A stretch of DNA of 36,290 nucleotides from Chitinophagaceae bacterium UBA2375 (GCA_002343985.1 DDTB01000022.1:27045-63334); one strand, 5' to 3'. Counted from the first letter of the stretch, positions 8,714 through 17,495 are shown. Notes: generated from the sequence alone by a model not told the origin. Made by a program: numbers and translations.

Positions 8714-9679
8714 ATGACCGTTACCAACGCGACCCCTCAGGACCTTCCGGCAATGATCGCCCTGCTCAAACAGAGCCTGGGTGAAAACCTGATCCCGAAA
8801 TCAGAAGGTTTTTTTGTTTGGAAACATTATCAAAACCCATTTGGCCCTTCAAAGGTATTGCTGGCCAGGGAAGGGGAGCGGGTCATTGGCTTGCGCGCGT
8901 TCATGTACTGGTCATGGGTGTCGGGCCGCGAACAAATCAGGGCAGTACGTGCCGTAGATACCGCTACTGACCCCGCACACCAGGGCAAGGGGATTTTCCG
9001 GAAACTGACCATGCAGGCAGTGGATGAATGCAAGCAGGAAGGCGTAGGGCTGGTGTTTAATTCGCCCAACCCGATCAGCATGCAGGGGTACCTGAAAATG
9101 GGATGGAAGCAGGCGGGTAAAATGCCCATCTGCCTGAAGCCCGGAAGCATATTCCCAAGACTTTTTAAAGAAGGCGCGGAAAATGACCTGCTGGAACCGT
9201 ACCGTGTCGATCAGGCCATTTCGCCCATCGGCCATCGCGCCTTCGATGAAACAAAAGGCGCGCCCTGGCATACCGCATTATCCAAAGAATACCTGCAATG
9301 GCGCTACCACGATTGCCCCGTGGTTCAATACGGGGCAATAGCGCAACCCGGGGCATACGGTTTTGTTTTCCGCTTGAAAAGGGTCAACCGTTTTTATGAA
9401 CTTCGGATCTGTGAAGCCTGGACAGAGAAAAATGATCCGGCCATATTAAGAGAAGCCCGACGCGGGCTCTCAGGGATTGTCCGTAAAATCAGGCCATTGA
9501 TGGTCAGTTACGCGGATTCCGTTACATTTATGGACGGTCAATCAAGGCCTGGCCGTTTCTTTGGCCCATATCCCAAAGGACCCATGGTAACCATCAGGCC
9601 GCTCGCTTTGGAAAACCTCGATCATTTTGAGTCATTCCATCACTGGAAGCCCTCCATGGGCACTATGGAATTGTTTTAA
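8714..9679 (+). CDS. GNAT-family N-acyltransferase
   Basis: Predicted to transfer an acyl group, probably acetyl, from CoA to an amine. The N-terminal half is a GNAT fold with the CoA-binding motif A around residues 82-100: DTATDPAHQGKGIFRKL contains the Q/R-x-x-G-x-G/A pyrophosphate loop as QGKGIF. A further segment, FNSPNPISMQGYLKMGW, matches the C-terminal GNAT strand and helix. The remaining 150 residues have no motif that I recognise and may form a second, degenerate GNAT-like domain. At 321 residues it is longer than a single-domain GNAT. It sits inside the exopolysaccharide operon, so an amino sugar of the repeat unit is a likely target. That target is inferred from context only. Confidence 0.75.
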   Translation: MTVTNATPQDLPAMIALLKQSLGENLIPKSEGFFVWKHYQNPFGPSKVLLAREGERVIGLRAFMYWSWVSGREQIRAVRAVDTATDPAHQGKGIFRKLTMQAVDECKQEGVGLVFNSPNPISMQGYLKMGWKQAGKMPICLKPGSIFPRLFKEGAENDLLEPYRVDQAISPIGHRAFDETKGAPWHTALSKEYLQWRYHDCPVVQYGAIAQPGAYGFVFRLKRVNRFYELRICEAWTEKNDPAILREARRGLSGIVRKIRPLMVSYADSVTFMDGQSRPGRFFGPYPKGPMVTIRPLALENLDHFESFHHWKPSMGTMELF

Positions 9680-9681
9680 AC

Positions 9682-10854
9682 ATGGATATAGCCGTTACAT
9701 TTCTCATCATCCTGCTGCTGACAGCCTACATTATTAAGTCGGTGGTAAACAGGCTGCACCTCGACTCAGAGAATTATCTCTGGATGTTATTTGTGGTGCA
9801 CGTATTACTAACGGCTACGTATATGGCCTATGCGGCCCAGACCACCAGCGATTCTATCGCCTATTACAATAAAACCTCCGGAGCGCCCAACTGGTTTGAA
9901 CTCTGGGGTATCGGCACTCCCTTCATTCATTTCTTCGCTTGGCCTTTTGCCGGGTTGTTTGGGTTATCATATTACGCCACCATGATGGTGTTCTCCTTTT
10001 TTGGTTTCCTTTCCATCATGGCATTCTATATCACGGCAAAAGAAAATATCAAACTGGAACCGGTGTTTGGAAAGCTCACGGCTATTGAACTCATCTTCCT
10101 TTTACCCAACCTCCACTTCTGGTCCGCATCATTGGGTAAGGGTGCGGTCATCATGTCCGGGCTCGCCCTGTTTACCTATGGATTAAGCAGGTTCAACCGG
10201 CGGTTCCTCCCTCTTGTAATTGGCGGGCTGATCACTTTCATGGTGAGGCCGCATATCCTGTTCACCGTTATCCTCAGTGTGATGCTGGGCGTTATCCTGA
10301 CCAGCGGCGGCATCAAACCATTGGTGCGCTGGATGATCTTTTTGGTAGCAGGCGTTGTGTTTATTTATATCAGTGACGATGTGTTGCAATTCACCGACAC
10401 CGAAAGCCTCGACATTACTTCATCGAGCAGCCTGAGCCACCGTGCCGCCGAATTGAGTAAATCAACCACGGGTGTCAATATACATGAGTATGGCTTATTC
10501 ATGAAGCTCTTTACTTTTTGGTTCAGGCCTTTGTTTGTCGACGGACAGGGCTTGATGGGCCTCATCGTTTCGTTCGAGAACCTGTTGTACCTCTATATGT
10601 TTATGGTGGTCATCAAACAGGGCTTCATTTACTGGCGCCACTGGAACGGGTGGTTCCGTATTTGTTTGTTCTTCTTTCTCTTTGGTTCCTTCGCGCTTGC
10701 GCAGGTAACCGGGAACCTGGGCATCGCGATGCGGCAAAAAGCTCAGCTCATGCCCTTCTTCTTCATCATTTATTGCAAAGCCATTTCATACAAATATTAT
10801 TTACCACCCGGACTGCTCAGGGCGCCGGGCCGCATGTTAATGAATAAGCGATGA
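9682..10854 (+). CDS. Polytopic membrane protein, putative Wzy-like polymerase
   Basis: A 390-residue integral membrane protein with roughly nine to ten hydrophobic segments, beginning with a helix at residues 2-18. No Wzy signature is strong enough for a firm call, because this family is very divergent. Features seen in EpsG/Wzy-like proteins are present: a loop with HFWSASLGKG near 155, MVRPHI near 190 and an AMRQKAQLMP segment near 350. Position also argues for this role, since the locus has Wza and Wzc partners and glycosyltransferases but no other candidate polymerase. It starts 2 bp after the GNAT stop, and its own stop overlaps the next start (ATGA). An alternative is an uncharacterised transporter of lipid-linked sugars. 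Confidence 0.6.
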   Translation: MDIAVTFLIILLLTAYIIKSVVNRLHLDSENYLWMLFVVHVLLTATYMAYAAQTTSDSIAYYNKTSGAPNWFELWGIGTPFIHFFAWPFAGLFGLSYYATMMVFSFFGFLSIMAFYITAKENIKLEPVFGKLTAIELIFLLPNLHFWSASLGKGAVIMSGLALFTYGLSRFNRRFLPLVIGGLITFMVRPHILFTVILSVMLGVILTSGGIKPLVRWMIFLVAGVVFIYISDDVLQFTDTESLDITSSSSLSHRAAELSKSTTGVNIHEYGLFMKLFTFWFRPLFVDGQGLMGLIVSFENLLYLYMFMVVIKQGFIYWRHWNGWFRICLFFFLFGSFALAQVTGNLGIAMRQKAQLMPFFFIIYCKAISYKYYLPPGLLRAPGRMLMNKR

Positions 10855-11858
10855 CATATCCGGGCGTCTTTTGCATATCGTTGGATTTTGAATTGCATTG
10901 GGGTTGTTTCGAACGCATGAACCTTCAAACCGAAGCGGAGTTGCGTTATTTTCAAAATACGCGGGAACTCATCCCCAAAAAATTAAACATGTTCGCCGAT
11001 GGGGGCATCCATGTAACCTGGGCAACCGTGGGCATGTTGTTCCTGCAGAATAAAGAAGAGTGGGAACGGAGGAAGCCGGCCATCCTGCCAACATTTGATA
11101 ACCCGCAGGTCTCTGCGTATGAGTGGATTGCGAAGTATGGATTTAATGGGTCGGAAGACCCCTATCATTTTGCGCCATCCCTGGTTGACCTGATTATGGC
11201 CACACCCCACCAGGAACTCGCCACGCATACCTACGCGCATTACTTCTGCCTGGAAGCCGGCCAAACGCGCGAGCAATTCAGGGTTGATATGGAGATCGCC
11301 TGCCAGTTGGCAAAAGAAAGGGGCACCACATTAAAATCACTGGTATTTCCTCGGAACCAGTTCAACCAGGATTACCTCTCCGTTTGCCGCGACCTCGGCA
11401 TCAGCTCCGTACGGTCAAGCCCGGATATCTGGTATTGGTCGCCAGCCACGCATTCCTCATTCATGAAAAAATTTTTCCGCGCAGGCGATGCCTACATTAA
11501 GTTTCAGCCTATTAAGCCTGTATACCTCAAGGATATTAATGTTGACCAGGGACTTCCTTTATTGTTACCATCCACCAGGTTGTACCGGCCATGGATGCCG
11601 GGTGAGCCGCTGAAAAATAAATTGAAACTGCGCCGTATCCTGAACGAAATGACGGACGCCGCGCGCAACCAGGCTTATTATCATCTTTGGTGGCACCCGC
11701 ATAATTTTGGCAACAACCCAAAGGAATGCCTGCAGGAACTCGAACAAATCATCGCACACTTCCACAAACTCCATAAAACCTACGGTTTTCAAAGCATGCA
11801 TATGCAGGATATCAGCGAACTGCTGCTCTCATCCGCGAAAACAACCGTACGCGCTTAA
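10851..11858 (+). CDS. Polysaccharide deacetylase-like protein (NodB fold)
   Basis: Predicted carbohydrate esterase 4-type enzyme that removes N-acetyl groups. Motif 1 appears as SLDFELHWG with D12 and E14, in place of the classical TFDD. Motif 2 is HTYAH, giving metal-binding H126 and H130. Motif 3 appears as FPRNQFNQDYL near 166, and a late WWHPHNF supplies a candidate catalytic His. There is no signal peptide or membrane anchor, so it should act in the cytoplasm on a nucleotide sugar or lipid-linked intermediate rather than on exported polymer. The start overlaps the preceding stop by four bases, which implies translational coupling. The family also includes enzymes with other amide or ester substrates, so the reaction is not certain. 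Confidence 0.8.
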   Translation: MTYPGVFCISLDFELHWGCFERMNLQTEAELRYFQNTRELIPKKLNMFADGGIHVTWATVGMLFLQNKEEWERRKPAILPTFDNPQVSAYEWIAKYGFNGSEDPYHFAPSLVDLIMATPHQELATHTYAHYFCLEAGQTREQFRVDMEIACQLAKERGTTLKSLVFPRNQFNQDYLSVCRDLGISSVRSSPDIWYWSPATHSSFMKKFFRAGDAYIKFQPIKPVYLKDINVDQGLPLLLPSTRLYRPWMPGEPLKNKLKLRRILNEMTDAARNQAYYHLWWHPHNFGNNPKECLQELEQIIAHFHKLHKTYGFQSMHMQDISELLLSSAKTTVRA

Positions 11859-11863
11859 GTACC

Positions 11864-13027
11864 ATGCCAAAACTGGTCAGGATGACAACAGTGCCTGTAT
11901 CCCTGCAATTCCTGCTCAGGGGGCAAATGCGTTTTATGAAGGAACAGGGATTTGATGTAACCATGATCAGCAGCGATGGCCCTGAACTGGGGCCATTAAT
12001 CGCGCAGGAAGGCTGCCCGCATATTTCGGTTACCCTTACCCGTAAGATCACACCCTGGCAGGACCTGAAATCATTAATCAGGCTGGCGCGGATTTTCCGG
12101 AAGATTAAACCTGATATTGTACACACGCACACACCTAAAGCCGGCTTGATCGGCATGTGGGCCGCCATGTTCGCTGCTGTACCTGTACGGCTGCACACCA
12201 TTGCAGGTTTACCCTGGATGGAAAGCTCCGGGTTGATGCGCTTTGTTTTGAAAACGGTGGAGAAGCTGACTGCCTTGCCCGCGCATAAGGTATACCCGAA
12301 TTCAAAAGCGCTTCTGCAATACCTCCAACAACAAGGTATTGCCAGGAATAAGATGAAGGTATTGGGCAGCGGGTCGAGCAATGGCATCAACAGCAGTTTT
12401 TTCTCCCGCAGCCCCGAACTGGAATCAGCAGCGGCTGCTTTAAAGAATGAGGCCGGCCTGAAGGGACAGGGTATGGTGTGGATATTTATCGGAAGGCTGG
12501 TGCGCGATAAAGGCATGGGTGAACTGCTCGACTCATTTTCGTCTATACATAAACGTTATCCTGACGACCAGTTGTGGCTCCTGGGTAACGAAGAACAAGA
12601 CCTTGATCCGCTCGACGAACATCACAGGAAACTTTTACATGAACACCCGGCCGTTCGCTGCTGGGGTTTTCAGCCCGATGTGCGGCCATACCTCGCCGCC
12701 GCCGAAGTATTGGTTTTCCCAAGCTATCGCGAAGGGTTTCCCAATGTACCGATGCAGGCAGGCGCCATGGGTTGCGCATTGATACTGTCTGACATCAATG
12801 GCTGCAACGAAATTGTAGACCATGGAACAAACGGTTTGCTGGTGCCCGTAAAGCAAATGCAGGCCCTGGAACAAGCCATGGAACAATTGCGTGCCGATGC
12901 ACAACTCCGCCACCGGCTGGCTTCGGCCATCAGGGAGAAGATTGTCACACGTTTCGACCAGGAAACTTTGTGGCATATTATTTTAGCGGAATACCAGGAA
13001 CTGCTTCAAGGAGGCAAGAAACACTAA
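11864..13027 (+). CDS. Glycosyltransferase family 4, E-to-Q variant in the donor motif
   Basis: A GT-B enzyme of 387 residues. The N-terminal domain contains VPVSLQFLLRGQMRFM and VHTHTPKAGLIGMWAA, as in the CapM/PglA-like group. The donor domain has IFIGRLVRDKGMGEL. The usual E-x7-E motif reads EGFPNVPMQ, with E290 kept but the second glutamate replaced by Q298. The following AGAMGCALILSDINGCNEI fits a recognisable subfamily. It lies 2 bp before the phosphoglycosyltransferase gene, so I infer that it adds the second sugar to the lipid-linked first sugar, as PglA does. The start at ATG 11864 is 5 bp after the deacetylase stop. The donor could be a UDP-HexNAc, but the sequence does not prove this. 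Confidence 0.85.
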   Translation: MPKLVRMTTVPVSLQFLLRGQMRFMKEQGFDVTMISSDGPELGPLIAQEGCPHISVTLTRKITPWQDLKSLIRLARIFRKIKPDIVHTHTPKAGLIGMWAAMFAAVPVRLHTIAGLPWMESSGLMRFVLKTVEKLTALPAHKVYPNSKALLQYLQQQGIARNKMKVLGSGSSNGINSSFFSRSPELESAAAALKNEAGLKGQGMVWIFIGRLVRDKGMGELLDSFSSIHKRYPDDQLWLLGNEEQDLDPLDEHHRKLLHEHPAVRCWGFQPDVRPYLAAAEVLVFPSYREGFPNVPMQAGAMGCALILSDINGCNEIVDHGTNGLLVPVKQMQALEQAMEQLRADAQLRHRLASAIREKIVTRFDQETLWHIILAEYQELLQGGKKH

Positions 13028-13029
13028 AC

Positions 13030-13650
13030 ATGCGCGGAAACTTTTTATATGACAGGGTCATTAAACGCATAGCCGACTTTATAGCTGCTTTGATCGCGTT
13101 GTTGATTTTTACTCCTGTCATGCTGATCGTCATCATCGCTTTATACCTGACCGGCCATAAGCGCGTGTTTTTTACACAGCCGCGTGTAGGCCTGAATGAT
13201 AAAATTTTCACCCTGATCAAATTCAGGACCATGACAGAAGCCAGAGATGCTGAAGGCAACCTCTTACCCGACGCGCAGCGCTTAACCCGCTTCGGCGCCA
13301 TGGTCAGGAAAACATCGCTCGATGAATTGCCGCAATTGATCAATGTTTTAAAAGGTGACATGAGCCTGGTTGGCCCAAGGCCCTTATTGGTGCAATACCT
13401 TCCGCTGTATTCCGCGGAGCAAAGGAAGAGGCACCTGGTGCGGCCCGGGATAACGGGATGGGCACAGGTGAACGGTCGAAACGCGATTAGCTGGGAGCAG
13501 AAATTTATTTATGATGTTTGGTATGTTGAGCACCAGTCGCTGGCGCTCGACCTCAATATTTTTTTCAAAACCATACGCAATGTGGTAAAAGCCGAAGGCA
13601 TCAGCCAGGATGGTCAAGCCACCATGGAAGCATTTAAAGGAAATAATTAA
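13030..13650 (+). CDS. Monotopic phosphoglycosyltransferase (PglC family), initiating enzyme
   Basis: Transfers a phosphosugar from a UDP-sugar to undecaprenyl phosphate, the first membrane step of repeat-unit assembly. At 206 residues it matches the small PglC-type enzymes rather than the longer WbaP/WcaJ type. A single hydrophobic re-entrant helix spans residues 16-40. The catalytic Asp-Glu dyad is D98-E99 in KTSLDELPQL, followed by GDMSLVGPRPLL and RPGITGWAQVNGR, both family signatures. I start at ATG 13030, 2 bp after the glycosyltransferase stop, because the longer frame from 12970 lies within that gene. Its neighbours encode PglD-, PglE- and PglF-like enzymes, which points to a bacillosamine-type UDP-sugar as donor. 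Confidence 0.92.
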   Translation: MRGNFLYDRVIKRIADFIAALIALLIFTPVMLIVIIALYLTGHKRVFFTQPRVGLNDKIFTLIKFRTMTEARDAEGNLLPDAQRLTRFGAMVRKTSLDELPQLINVLKGDMSLVGPRPLLVQYLPLYSAEQRKRHLVRPGITGWAQVNGRNAISWEQKFIYDVWYVEHQSLALDLNIFFKTIRNVVKAEGISQDGQATMEAFKGNN

Positions 13651-13651
13651 T

Positions 13652-14296
13652 ATGAAAAAGATTGCCATTTTTGGGGCCGGTGGTTTCGGCCGTGAAGTAA
13701 AAATGCTGATTGACCAGCTCAATGCCGTTTCTCCCCAATGGGAATTCATCGGGTATTTTGACGATGATTTTTCGCATGCCAGGCATATTGATCCGGCGCA
13801 TCAGTTGGGTGGAATGGATGCCCTGAACAACTGGAAGGAACCTATTCACCTGGTTTTCGCCATTGGAAACCCGGTGGTAAAAAGAAAAATTCACCAAAAA
13901 GTACAGAATCCCGGTATCCAATACCCAACCCTGATCCATCCCAATGCCGTTATTGGGGCATCGAATGTGCGCATCGGCGAGGGAACCATCATTTGTGCCG
14001 GCAATATCATCACCATAGATATAGAAATTGGCCGCCATGTGATCCTGAACCTCTCTTGCACGGTGGGTCACGATACGCAAATCGCTGATTATGCGTCGTT
14101 TATGCCATCCGTAAACATATCCGGTGAAGTGGAAATCGGGGAAGCCGTATATGTGGGTACAGGGGCAAAAATCATCAACCAGTTGCAAATAGGTACTGAA
14201 ACCGTGGTTGGAGCGGGTGCGGTAGTCTCAAAATCCCTGCCCCCAAAATGCACGGCGGTGGGAATTCCGGCCAAACCCATCAGGTTTCACGAATAA
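13652..14296 (+). CDS. Sugar O/N-acetyltransferase (NeuD/PglD family)
   Basis: An acetyl-CoA-dependent acetyltransferase with a left-handed beta-helix. The N-terminal domain (residues 1-75) starts MKKIAIFGAGGFGRE, the Rossmann-like sugar-nucleotide binding part found in PglD and NeuD. The C-terminal part has hexapeptide repeats from about residue 95 to 205. The motif TVGHD at 137-141 holds the probable catalytic base, H140. The end reads GIPAKPI, typical of the family. It has 214 residues and is only 1 bp from the PglC-like gene. By context it would acetylate the 4-amino group of UDP-4-amino-sugar made by the aminotransferase encoded next. An O-acetyl target is the alternative. Confidence 0.88.
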   Translation: MKKIAIFGAGGFGREVKMLIDQLNAVSPQWEFIGYFDDDFSHARHIDPAHQLGGMDALNNWKEPIHLVFAIGNPVVKRKIHQKVQNPGIQYPTLIHPNAVIGASNVRIGEGTIICAGNIITIDIEIGRHVILNLSCTVGHDTQIADYASFMPSVNISGEVEIGEAVYVGTGAKIINQLQIGTETVVGAGAVVSKSLPPKCTAVGIPAKPIRFHE

Positions 14297-14451
14297 ATAC
14301 GAGTTACCGGTTAGACCAGTTTTTTGACGATTAGTTAATACCAAACCCCGGATACTTGCGAAAATTATGTTACCTTTAACAAATTCTGCGCAACAGGCTC
14401 CAGCCTGTTTCGGGAATCGGGGGTTCATATCAAATTTATTTAACAGGAATT
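14297..14451 (+). other. Gap inside the exopolysaccharide locus with a perfect inverted repeat
   Basis: This is the only gap over 30 bp within the + strand exopolysaccharide run. It contains AACAGGCT (14392-14399), a CC spacer and AGCCTGTT (14402-14409), a perfect 8-bp inverted repeat. A TACCTTTA at 14371-14378 resembles a -7 element, but no TTG lies at the right distance upstream. The palindrome is not followed by a T-run, so it does not look like a terminator. It may be an operator or an mRNA hairpin ahead of the aminotransferase gene. Confidence 0.45.
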
Positions 14452-15576
14452 GTGGAAAGAGTATGGTTGTCGTCGCCACATATGGGCGGCAAGGAAAAAG
14501 AATATGTAGCTGAAGCATTTGCCACCAATTGGGTTGCGCCGTTAGGCCCCAACGTAGATGCTTTTGAAAAGCAGTTAGCCGAACAGCTTGGCGTAAAGCA
14601 AGTGGCGGCCTTGAATACCGGGACCGCGGCCCTTCACCTGGGATTGCAGTTGTTGGGTGTACAGGCAGGAGATACGGTATTGTGCCAGAGTTTCACCTTC
14701 GCGGCATCCGCATTCCCTATTTTGTACGGGCATGCGAAACCCGTGTTCATTGACAGTGAAGAGCAGACCTGGAATATGGACCCGGCTTTATTGGAGCAGG
14801 CCATTACAGATGAAATCGCGCTGGGTAAAAAACCAGCCGCGGTGATCGCAGTACACCTGTACGGTATGCCTGCGCAGATGAATGAGATTATGGCGATCCT
14901 GGATCGCTACGAAATACCCTTAATTGAAGACGCAGCCGAAGCCCTTGGCAGTACCTATCAGGGTAAGGCCTGTGGCAGTTTTGGAAAAATTGGCGTACTG
15001 AGTTTTAACGGCAATAAAATCATCACCACCAGCGGCGGGGGCGCCCTGGCTTCTACCGATGAAGAGTTGGTGAAAAAAGCCCGGTTTTACTCTACCCAAT
15101 CTAAAGAACCGGCACCTTATTACCTCCACAAAGAAATCGGGTTTAATTACCGCCTGAGCAATATTTGCGCGGGTATCGGCAGGGGGCAAATGGAAGTGCT
15201 GCCAGAAAGGGTTGAGCGGAGAAGGGAGATTTATGATTTTTATTTGCAGGAATTAGGTACCATTGATGGTATCGTTTTCCTACCCGAGCCTGAAGGTTCT
15301 TTTTCGAACCGCTGGCTCACAACCATTTTGTTCGACGAAAAAATTTTTGGCGCCGGCTTTAACGAAACCGTCAGGCAGGCGCTCGAAAAAATAAACATTG
15401 AAACCAGGCCTTTGTGGAAACCCCTGCACCAGCAGCCTGTATTCTCCGAAGTGAAAGCATATTTGAACGGAGTGTCAGACAAGCTGTTTGCCGAAGGCCT
15501 GTGTTTACCAAGTGGATCCAACACAACCGACGAAAGCTTGCAAAGAGTAGTTCAGGAAATTAAAAAACTGTTATGA
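14452..15576 (+). CDS. DegT/DnrJ/EryC1-family PLP aminotransferase (PglE-like)
   Basis: Converts a UDP-4-keto-6-deoxy-sugar to its 4-amino form using PLP and an amino donor such as glutamate. The N-terminus ERVWLSSPHMGGKEKEYV and LGPNVDAFE match the PglE/PseC/WecE-like group. Further motifs are ALNTGTAALHL (PLP phosphate contact), EDAAEALGS (Asp contacting the pyridine nitrogen) and SFNGNKIITTSGGG with the Schiff-base lysine at K189. The start is GTG 14452, preceded by an AGGA at 14444-14447, one of the few Shine-Dalgarno-like sites here. There is no ATG that would keep the conserved N-terminus. Its stop overlaps the start of the dehydratase gene (ATGA), so the two are probably translationally coupled. 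Length is 374 residues. Confidence 0.9.
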   Translation: MERVWLSSPHMGGKEKEYVAEAFATNWVAPLGPNVDAFEKQLAEQLGVKQVAALNTGTAALHLGLQLLGVQAGDTVLCQSFTFAASAFPILYGHAKPVFIDSEEQTWNMDPALLEQAITDEIALGKKPAAVIAVHLYGMPAQMNEIMAILDRYEIPLIEDAAEALGSTYQGKACGSFGKIGVLSFNGNKIITTSGGGALASTDEELVKKARFYSTQSKEPAPYYLHKEIGFNYRLSNICAGIGRGQMEVLPERVERRREIYDFYLQELGTIDGIVFLPEPEGSFSNRWLTTILFDEKIFGAGFNETVRQALEKINIETRPLWKPLHQQPVFSEVKAYLNGVSDKLFAEGLCLPSGSNTTDESLQRVVQEIKKLL

Positions 15577-17495
15577 GAAAGCTTTTAAACAGAGACAGGG
15601 TCAGGCCATCACAGATGGTGCTGATAGGTGATCAGGTGCTGTTTGCACTCGGTTTGGCCACCGCATTTCTCGCATATTACCGACTGCTGGCCATTAAGGT
15701 ATTTCCCACCACCACCATTTTATTGCAACTCGGCATCCATATTGGCATCGCGGTACTGGCCTGGACCGTTTTCCGCGTGTACAAAAAAGTAATTCGCTTC
15801 TTTAGCGCCAAAGATTACCTCAATATCCTGGGTATCATCGCCCTGGTGCACCTGGCCAGCATTGGCGCCAGTTACATGTTGCCTGAGAAGCACCACCTGC
15901 GCCCTGAAATCTTCATTATCAGCTTTTTCACCACTTCCATCTATATCATTGGCAGCCGCCTCATCATCAGCTACCTCTATTATCATTACAGCCGCTCCCG
16001 TAAAGAAGGAGAACAAAAACGCCTCCTCATTTATGGCGCCGGTGAACTGGGTGTGTTCCTGAAAAAATCCATCAACACCCATTATGAAAATGAGTTTAAG
16101 CTGGAAGCGTTCATTGATGATGATAAAAATAAAATCGGCCGCTATATCGGTGGCGTAAAAGTGATTGATGCCGACAGGGATATCAAATCGTTCATCGTAA
16201 AGAACGAAATCACCGATATCATCATCGCCAACAAAACGCTGACACCGGCACGCAAAGCAAAATTTTTAGAAGATACATTGCCTTTCAAGATCAGGATCAG
16301 GGAAATCACTTCCATCCAATCACTGTTTAAATCAAATTTCAGCCTGGATAAACTCGCCAACATCGATATCCATGACCTGATGAACCGCGAGCCCATTGAA
16401 TTGTACGATGAGCATGTGGCCGAATCCCTCAAGGGTAAAACCATGCTGGTGACGGGCGCGGCTGGTTCCATTGGCAGTGAGATCGTACGCAAACTATCAG
16501 AGCACGATGCATCATTGATCATTTGTGTTGATTTTTCGGAAAGCGCTTTGTACGACTTGCAGCAGGAACTGAAGCGCAAGCATCCAAACATCGACTACCG
16601 GTTTATTTTAACGGATGTACGCAACGAGGCTTTGCTGGAACGCATTTTTGAAGAATACCAGCCACACTTCATTTATCATGCGGCTGCTTACAAGCACGTG
16701 CCTTTGATGGAAGAATACCCATGGGAAGCAGTTCAAACGAATGTATTCGGAACGCTCAACCTGGTGAAGCTGGCCGTGAAATATAAGTCAGAACGTTTTG
16801 TATTTATTTCGTCAGATAAAGCGGTGAACCCCACGAGCGTTATGGGCGCCACCAAACGCCTGGGTGAAATCATTGTACAGGCTTACTCATCATCCATCAA
16901 CTCAACCATTTTTGTGGTGACGCGCTTTGGCAATGTACTGGGGTCAAATGGTTCCGTTGTGCCTTTGTTTAAAAAGCAAATCGCGAATGGCGGGCCTGTA
17001 ACGGTTACGCATCCTGATATGATCCGCTATTTCATGACCATTGCCGAAGCCTGCCAGTTGGTACTGGAAGCATCCGTAATGGCGGAAGGCGGCGAGATTT
17101 TTGTGTTTGATATGGGTGAACCGGTCAAGATCGTTGACCTCGCACGTAACATGATCCGCCTGGCCGGTTTCACGCCGGATGTGGAGATCAAGATCCAGTT
17201 CATCGGCGAACGCCCGGGTGAAAAACTGTACGAAGACCTGTTCTCCGAAAAAGAAAAGCTGCATGAAACGCATCACGACAAAATCATGATCAGCAAGGAG
17301 AACAAGCAGAAAATGGCGGAAGCGGAACGCATCATCGGCCGTTTGCAAACACTTGAGAATTTTTATGAGCCCGAAATGTACCGGGTAATGATAAAAGAAC
17401 TGATCCCGGAATACCAGTCTGTAGCAGGTGACGCCAAAGTGGTTAACTTCGTCACCGGCAAACAGCGCCTGGCCCAGTACAATTACCAAAACTAA
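15573..17495 (+). CDS. Membrane-bound nucleotide-sugar 4,6-dehydratase (PglF/WbpM/CapD family)
   Basis: Catalyses NAD(P)-dependent 4,6-dehydration of a UDP-HexNAc, usually UDP-GlcNAc. Four hydrophobic segments occupy residues 15-140. A first Rossmann-like domain begins with LLIYGAGELG near 150. The catalytic SDR domain starts with VTGAAGSIGSEIV near 290. The active-site block SSDKAVNPTSVMGATKR lies at about 413-430 and has the Met-x-x-x-Lys in place of Tyr-x-x-x-Lys that marks this family, with the preceding Asp-Lys pair. At 640 residues it is a full-length PglF/WbpM type. With the aminotransferase and acetyltransferase beside it, the expected product is a UDP-2,4-diacetamido-2,4,6-trideoxyhexose. 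The PglC-like enzyme would be its user. Confidence 0.92.
   Translation: MRKLLNRDRVRPSQMVLIGDQVLFALGLATAFLAYYRLLAIKVFPTTTILLQLGIHIGIAVLAWTVFRVYKKVIRFFSAKDYLNILGIIALVHLASIGASYMLPEKHHLRPEIFIISFFTTSIYIIGSRLIISYLYYHYSRSRKEGEQKRLLIYGAGELGVFLKKSINTHYENEFKLEAFIDDDKNKIGRYIGGVKVIDADRDIKSFIVKNEITDIIIANKTLTPARKAKFLEDTLPFKIRIREITSIQSLFKSNFSLDKLANIDIHDLMNREPIELYDEHVAESLKGKTMLVTGAAGSIGSEIVRKLSEHDASLIICVDFSESALYDLQQELKRKHPNIDYRFILTDVRNEALLERIFEEYQPHFIYHAAAYKHVPLMEEYPWEAVQTNVFGTLNLVKLAVKYKSERFVFISSDKAVNPTSVMGATKRLGEIIVQAYSSSINSTIFVVTRFGNVLGSNGSVVPLFKKQIANGGPVTVTHPDMIRYFMTIAEACQLVLEASVMAEGGEIFVFDMGEPVKIVDLARNMIRLAGFTPDVEIKIQFIGERPGEKLYEDLFSEKEKLHETHHDKIMISKENKQKMAEAERIIGRLQTLENFYEPEMYRVMIKELIPEYQSVAGDAKVVNFVTGKQRLAQYNYQN

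Noticed and set aside
11812..12516. 234-codon - strand open frame
   Set aside because: It is antisense to a clear GT4 gene and the end of the deacetylase gene. Its composition is that of a reversed coding strand.
13634..14188. 184-codon - strand open frame
   Set aside because: It is antisense to the PglD-like gene, which has an intact hexapeptide beta-helix.
14356..14378. TTG and TACCTTTA as a promoter before the aminotransferase gene
   Set aside because: The spacer is only 12 nt, too short for the Bacteroidota consensus.
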